From: Micromonospora vinacea
GTDB taxonomy: Bacteria > Actinomycetota > Actinomycetes > Mycobacteriales > Micromonosporaceae
Direction of reading: 5' to 3'
Length of the DNA: 64,000 nucleotides
Assembly: GCF_015751785.1 (NCBI RefSeq)
Contig: NZ_JADOTY010000001.1
Span: forward strand, 434,001 to 498,000
Positions 59,585-64,000 of this stretch are shown here, in pieces. Every line of letters begins with the position of its first letter. Within the stretch, counting starts at the first letter, position 1. Under the pieces are notes generated by a model, which saw only the letters and a program-made list of their open reading frames with translations, made no database searches and was not told the origin of the DNA. A program made the position numbers and the translations under genes.

Positions 59585-62101
59585 TCAGGCCGAGGCGGCG
59601 GCCACCGCCGTCCGGGCGACCAGCGCGCGGCGCAGGTCGTCGTCGGCGTCGGTCACCACCCGGCGCAGCCCGGGAGTCAGGTCGTCGCGGGCCAGAAGTG
59701 CCGCGGCGGCCTCCCGGGTGGGCTGCGCCACGGCGTAGCGGGGGAACGCCAGGGCAGCCACGCGGTCGGCCGTCCAGGCGGTACGCCGGTGCGCGGCAGC
59801 CGGCATCTCGGCGAAGTACCGATCGACGTACGCGGTGGTCAGGTCGGCCTGCTCGGGCTGCCAGAACCCCTCGGTGATCGCCTCCAGCAGCCGACCGGAC
59901 AGCTCGGTGTCCCGCAGGATGATCTCCCAGGTGGCCTGCTTCGCCGCCGGGTCGGGGAGGGCGGCCCGGCAGTGGGCGGCCCGTTCCGCGCCCGCGGAGC
60001 TGTTGTCGGCGGCGGCCTCGATGGCGATCTCCGCCTCGCCGGCGCCGCCCAGCACCACCAGGCGACGCAGCACCGCCCAGCGCAGCTCCGCGTCGACCTT
60101 CAGACCGGCCGGCACGTCCCGGCCGGCGAGCCAACCGACGAGCAGATCGGCGTCGGTGGTCGCGGCGATCCAACCCCGGGCGGCGGCGAGCTGCAACGAC
60201 TCCCCGGCTGGCGCGCCGTCGAGCAGCCGCTGGCATGCCCCCGCGACCCTGGCCAGCGCCGTGGATCGGGTCAGCGGATCGAGGTAGCGGTCGACCAGGG
60301 ACCGGCTGAGCGTCAGCACGTCCTCCGCGATGATCACCTCGGTCTCGGTGGGCAGCGCGGCGGCCACCAGGTCGACCAGGCCGGTGACCGGCCGCTCGCC
60401 GTCGGTCGCCGCGTCCAGGGCCTCGCGCCAGAGCACCGCCCTTGCCAGCGGGTCGGTCAGACCGGGCAACACCTGCGGGACGGCATCCGCCGAGGCCGGG
60501 TCGAGACGAACCTTCGCGAACGTGAGGTCACCGTCGTTGAGCAGCAACAGCCGGGCCGCCGGCTCGCCGGTCAGCCCACCCAGCACGGTGCGGCCTCCGT
60601 CGGTGTCCGGGTCGATGTCGACCTCGTCGCGCCGCCCGGTGCCGTCCATCGAGTAGCGGCCCACCCCGATGCGGTGTGGGCGCAGCACCGGGTACGACTC
60701 GGGCGCGGTCTGCACCACCGCCACCTCGGTGTAGCGGCCGTCGGCGTCCACGGCGACCTCGGCACGCAGGGTGTTGACCTGCGGTCGGCGCAGCCACAGC
60801 TCGGCCCATTCGGACAGGTCCCGCCCGCTGCTGGCGGAGAGGCTGGCCAGCAGGTCGGCGAGGGTGGCGTTGCCGAAGCGGTGTGCGGCGAAGTGCGCGT
60901 TGAGGCCGGCGAGGAATGCCTCGTCGCCGAGCCACGCGACCAGCTGCCGCAGCACGCTGGCCCCCTTGGCGTACGAGATGCCGTCGAAGTTGAGCAGGCC
61001 CTCCTCGGCGTCGGCCACCTCCTGCGGAGCGATCGGGTGGGTGGAGGGCCGCTGGTCGGCCGCGTACCCCCAGGCCTTGCGACGCATCGCGAAGGTGGTC
61101 CAGGCCTGATCGAATCGGGTCGCCTCGGCGGTGACCCGGGTGCCGAGGTACTCCGCGAAGGACTCGTTCAACCACAGGTCGTCCCACCACCGCATGGTGA
61201 CCAGGTCACCGAACCACATGTGGGCCATCTCGTGGGCGATGGTGCCGGCCCGCTGCTCGCGCTGGGTGTCGGTGACCGCCGAACGGAACACGTAGTCGTC
61301 GCGGAAGGTGACCAGGCCCGGGTTCTCCATCGCGCCGCTGTTGAACTCGGGCACGAACGCCTGGTCGTACTTGCCGAACGGGTAGCGTTCGGTGAAGAGC
61401 AGGTGGAACCGGTCCAGGCACTGCCGGGTGACCGTGAAGATCTCCTCGGCGTCGGCGTCCAGGTGCTCGGCGAGCGACCGGCGGCAGTAGATGCCCAGCG
61501 GTATGCCGTCGTGCTCGGCCCGTCGGACGTGGTACGGCCCGGCGATCAGTGAGAAGAAGTACGTGGCCAGGGGCGCGCTCGGGGCGAACTCCCAGCGCCC
61601 GGGGACCGGGTTGGCGGCCAGCTCGGCGTTACCGGCGACGATCCACTGCGGCGGCGCGGTGACCGAGAGGGTGACCGGGGCCTTGAGGTCGGGCTGGTCG
61701 AAGGCGGCGAAGATGCGCGGCGCGTTGTCGAGGAAGGACTCGGCGTAGAGGTAGGTCTCGCCGTCGGCCGGGTCGACGAAGCGGTGCATCCCCTCCCCCG
61801 TCTTGGAGTACGCCATCTCGGCCTCGACGAGGAGCGTGTTCTCCACGGACAGGTCGTCGAGGGGCAGCCGGTTGTCGGTGAGCAGGGCGGGATCGAGGTC
61901 GCGGTCGTTGAGGCGTACGCCGAGCAGTTTGGCGGGCTTGACCTCGACGAAGGTCGCGGCGCCGGCGGTGGCCCGGAACCGGATCTCGACGCGGGAGCGG
62001 AACAGGTCGCCGTCTCCGGTCAGGTCGAGGTCCACCTGATAGGACTCGACAGTAATCGCCGCGCCACGCGCGGTCGCCTCTACACGGGTCAGGCTCGGCA
62101 T
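59585..62101 (-). CDS. pepN: Aminopeptidase N
   Basis: M1-family zinc aminopeptidase, 838 residues, the usual length of actinobacterial PepN. The exopeptidase motif GAMEN lies near residue 254 and the zinc motif HEMAH near residue 291, with the third ligand Glu 18 residues on in NESFAEY. An ERAP1-like C-terminal helical domain follows. There is no signal peptide, so it acts in the cytoplasm in peptide turnover. ATG 62101 follows CAGGAT by 6 nt. Divergent from the DUF397 gene. Confidence 0.95.
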   Translation of the reverse strand: MPSLTRVEATARGAAITVESYQVDLDLTGDGDLFRSRVEIRFRATAGAATFVEVKPAKLLGVRLNDRDLDPALLTDNRLPLDDLSVENTLLVEAEMAYSKTGEGMHRFVDPADGETYLYAESFLDNAPRIFAAFDQPDLKAPVTLSVTAPPQWIVAGNAELAANPVPGRWEFAPSAPLATYFFSLIAGPYHVRRAEHDGIPLGIYCRRSLAEHLDADAEEIFTVTRQCLDRFHLLFTERYPFGKYDQAFVPEFNSGAMENPGLVTFRDDYVFRSAVTDTQREQRAGTIAHEMAHMWFGDLVTMRWWDDLWLNESFAEYLGTRVTAEATRFDQAWTTFAMRRKAWGYAADQRPSTHPIAPQEVADAEEGLLNFDGISYAKGASVLRQLVAWLGDEAFLAGLNAHFAAHRFGNATLADLLASLSASSGRDLSEWAELWLRRPQVNTLRAEVAVDADGRYTEVAVVQTAPESYPVLRPHRIGVGRYSMDGTGRRDEVDIDPDTDGGRTVLGGLTGEPAARLLLLNDGDLTFAKVRLDPASADAVPQVLPGLTDPLARAVLWREALDAATDGERPVTGLVDLVAAALPTETEVIIAEDVLTLSRSLVDRYLDPLTRSTALARVAGACQRLLDGAPAGESLQLAAARGWIAATTDADLLVGWLAGRDVPAGLKVDAELRWAVLRRLVVLGGAGEAEIAIEAAADNSSAGAERAAHCRAALPDPAAKQATWEIILRDTELSGRLLEAITEGFWQPEQADLTTAYVDRYFAEMPAAAHRRTAWTADRVAALAFPRYAVAQPTREAAAALLARDDLTPGLRRVVTDADDDLRRALVARTAVAAASA

Positions 62102-62170
62102 CCGCTTATCCTGCCCGATGGGGATCGGCACCCGGTCACCACACGACCCTCGGCACTGGAGGAAAGAAAC

Positions 62171-62389
62171 ATGGCGCAGCACCCCAAGGGCGACTTCGAC
62201 CTCTCTCGGGCGGTCTGGCAGCGGGCCGAGGGGGACACCTCCGACAGCGCCGTTGAGGTCGCCTTCGTCGACGACCTGATCGGAATGCGCAACTCGGCCG
62301 AGCCGGACGGGGCGGTGCTGGTCTTCACCCAGGCCGAGTGGGATGCCTTCGTGGCCGGCGCGCAGGACGGCGAGTTCGACCTGGACTGA
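62171..62389 (+). CDS. DUF397-like small protein
   Basis: A 72-residue protein with the DUF397-type layout: an N-terminal FDLSRAVWQRA, a middle VEVAFVDDLIGMRNSAEPDG and the closing VLVFTQAEWDAFVAGAQDGEF. DUF397 proteins usually pair with XRE-type regulators in Streptomyces-like differentiation pathways. Here no helix-turn-helix gene is adjacent, so it is an orphan. A strong ribosome-binding site (GGAGGAAAG) precedes ATG 62171. Confidence 0.85.
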   Translation: MAQHPKGDFDLSRAVWQRAEGDTSDSAVEVAFVDDLIGMRNSAEPDGAVLVFTQAEWDAFVAGAQDGEFDLD

Positions 62390-62419
62390 TCGTGCCCGCC
62401 GACCCGTCGGTGGTGGATG

Positions 62420-62821
62420 TCAGCCATCGCCGGGGCCGTCGCCGTCGCCCCAGCCGAGGCCACCCGGGCCCGGGGCGTGGTGGAAGCCCGGATGGTCGGC
62501 CACGTCGGCGCAGCGCTCACCGTCCGGGCCGAGCGCGCCGCAGAACAGCCGCTCGGCCCGCTGCCAGGCGTCCGCAGGTGACAGGGCCGCCGCACCGAGT
62601 GCCACCTCCGAACGGAGCAGGCTCAGCGCCTCGGCGTACGCCACGGCCAGCTCGCGCGCCTCGGCCGGGCCGGGCGCGGTGAAGCCCAGGTGCACGGTGA
62701 AGAACCGGTGTGGACGGGTGGGCCGCCGCGGCGGCCCGATCAGTGATCGTCCGTCGCGGCCCCCGCCGAGTGCTCCGGCCGCTCGCCGCTGCCGCCAGTG
62801 CGGCGATCTGTTGTCGCGCAT
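62420..62821 (-). CDS. Hypothetical protein, basic N-terminus
   Basis: A 133-residue protein. The first 45 residues are Arg/Gly-rich and probably disordered. A short helical domain (EARELAVAYAEALSLLRSEV, PADAWQRAERLFCGAL) and a His/Gly-rich tail follow. No family is recognised. GGAGGG 3 nt before ATG 62821 and codon bias in the central part support it. Its 3' end approaches the DUF397 gene with a 30-bp gap. Divergent from the P450 gene. Confidence 0.55.
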   Translation of the reverse strand: MRDNRSPHWRQRRAAGALGGGRDGRSLIGPPRRPTRPHRFFTVHLGFTAPGPAEARELAVAYAEALSLLRSEVALGAAALSPADAWQRAERLFCGALGPDGERCADVADHPGFHHAPGPGGLGWGDGDGPGDG

Positions 62822-62966
62822 TCGCCCTCCCCGTGCTCGTCCCACCAGCAGCAAACCAGGTTTCGCCGCCCCTGGGAGGGGCCAGCCGGGCGGGATTCAG
62901 CGGCGTCGGCGGGGGTAAGCGCAGTGGTCGGCGGCGACCAGCCGCACCTGCGCGTGAGGAGACCCG

Positions 62967-64000
62967 ATGGCGACGATGCCGGCCGACCGCAGCCCGGACA
63001 GCACCCTCGCGCTGCTCCGCGCCGGTTACCGATTCATCGGCGAGCGCTGCGAGCGGTACGGCAGCGACATCTTCACGACCCGGATTCTGCTCGCCCCGAC
63101 CATCTGCCTGCGCGGTCGGCCGGCGGCGGAGCTGTTCTACGACAGAGACCGCTTCCAGCGGGCCACCGCCATGCCGCTGCGCGTGCAGCGGACCCTGACC
63201 GGTCGGGGTGGGGTGCAGGGGCTGGACGGGTCGGAGCACTCCGATCGCAAGGCCATGTTCATGTCGATCATGACGCCGGCGGCGATCCAGCGGCTCGGTC
63301 AGCTCTTCGACGACGAGTGGCGGACCCGGGTCACGGCCTGGGAAGCTGCCGGTCCGGTGTCGCTCTACGACGAGTTGGGTCGGCTGCTGACCCGGGTGGT
63401 CTGCGCCTGGGCCGGGGTGCCGTTGCCCACGTCGCAGGTCGAGCGGCGCGCCGTCGAACTGCACGCCATGATCGAGGCTCCGGCGGTGCTGGGCACCCGG
63501 CACTGGCGGGGACGGGTCGCCCGGTACCGCGCCGAACACTGGCTCGCCAACCTCATCGAACGGACCCGGGTCGGTTTCGCTCCGGCGCCGGCCGGCACCG
63601 CCCTGGCCGTGATCGCCGAACACCGGGACGAGCGCGGCAACCTCCTCCCCCGGCGGATCGCGGCGGTGGAGCTGCTCAACGTGCTGCGCCCGGTGGTCGC
63701 CGTCGACCAGTACATGACCTTCGCCGCCCTCGCCCTGCACGACCATCCGGCCTGGCGGGACCGGGTCCGTGACGACGACGAGGCCACCGAGCACTTCGTC
63801 CAGGAGGTACGCCGCTACTACCCGTTCTTTCCGATCGCGGCGGCCCGGGTCCGGCGGTCCTTCGACTGGCAGGGCCACCACTTTCCGAAGGGCCGGCGGG
63901 TGCTGCTCGACCTCTACGGCACCAACCACCATCAGGCGATCTGGCCGCAACCGGAGCTGTTTCGCCCGGAGCGGTTCGCCGGCCGCCGGGTGGACCCGTT
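62967..64000 (+). CDS. CYP152-like cytochrome P450 peroxygenase, 3' end missing
   Basis: The first 344 residues of a P450; the frame is open to the right edge and the heme-cysteine loop lies outside. The sequence fits the CYP152 fatty-acid peroxygenases (P450 BS-beta, SP-alpha). In the I-helix LLNVLRPVVAVDQYMTF carries Arg241-Pro242 where ordinary P450s have the Thr/acid pair. This matches Arg242-Pro243 of P450 BS-beta, which bind the fatty-acid carboxylate. GVQGLDGSEHSDRKAMFMSI and the K-helix EVRRYYPFFP also fit. It would use hydrogen peroxide to hydroxylate or decarboxylate fatty acids. GAGGAG lies 5 nt before ATG. Confidence 0.85.
   Translation, partial: MATMPADRSPDSTLALLRAGYRFIGERCERYGSDIFTTRILLAPTICLRGRPAAELFYDRDRFQRATAMPLRVQRTLTGRGGVQGLDGSEHSDRKAMFMSIMTPAAIQRLGQLFDDEWRTRVTAWEAAGPVSLYDELGRLLTRVVCAWAGVPLPTSQVERRAVELHAMIEAPAVLGTRHWRGRVARYRAEHWLANLIERTRVGFAPAPAGTALAVIAEHRDERGNLLPRRIAAVELLNVLRPVVAVDQYMTFAALALHDHPAWRDRVRDDDEATEHFVQEVRRYYPFFPIAAARVRRSFDWQGHHFPKGRRVLLDLYGTNHHQAIWPQPELFRPERFAGRRVDP

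Overview
The window is high-GC actinobacterial chromosome and most likely comes from Micromonospora or a close relative in the Micromonosporaceae. This rests on very strong G/C bias at third codon positions, many GTG starts, TANNNT -10 boxes placed 6-7 nt before start codons (leaderless transcripts), ATGA/GTGA operon overlaps, and a chromosomal backbone in the order seen around Rv2358-Rv2421c of Mycobacterium tuberculosis. There is no transposase, integrase, CRISPR array, rRNA or tRNA that I can see. About 69 protein genes are supported, including a 55-residue membrane protein and a cytochrome P450 cut by the right edge.

Left part (1-16.8 kb): a zinc uptake and sensing cluster (znuC-znuB, a SmtB-type ArsR sensor, zur), a methyltransferase, small membrane proteins, a large acyl-CoA dehydrogenase, a translationally coupled AAC(3)-type acetyltransferase/SIS-domain pair, an epoxide-hydrolase-like enzyme, a TPP riboswitch driving a YkoE-YkoD-YkoC type ECF transporter for a thiamine-related compound, a separate thiamine-binding protein, 6-phosphogluconate dehydrogenase and a pirin.

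Middle part (17-35 kb), mostly on the minus strand: the conserved core hemW / hrcA-dnaJ-rsmE / HIT / phoH-ybeY-corC-(cytidine deaminase-like)-era / recO-uppS. It covers heat-shock control (with a CIRCE-type operator), ribosome maturation, DNA repair and undecaprenyl-type lipid carrier synthesis. Lineage-specific genes (serine hydrolase, SDRs, DUF4870, acyltransferase, DUF4097 lipoprotein) are inserted into it.

Right part (35-64 kb): a membrane-anchored lysozyme-like protein, a phytanoyl-CoA dioxygenase-family enzyme, a MOSC protein, a three-gene sugar ABC importer without its ATPase, a tandem duplication of GlsB/YeaQ-type stress membrane proteins, then the backbone again (lepA, rpsT, holA, comEC-comEA, degV, phosphatase-rsfS, nadD). 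Interspersed are a solitary divergent hemC, a PadR regulator beside an FAD monooxygenase, pepN, a DUF397 protein and a CYP152-like P450 peroxygenase.

The most distinctive unexplained structures are non-coding. Seven long inverted repeats fall into at least three sequence families, all placed just downstream of gene 3' ends, and several adjoin G-rich tracts able to form quadruplexes. I found no clear-cut new defence or biosynthetic system. The strongest leads are these repeats, the AAC(3)-SIS pair, an SDR lacking both catalytic residues beside a twin TTGAC-N2-GTCAA operator, and a 19-bp divergent promoter with overlapping -10 boxes.
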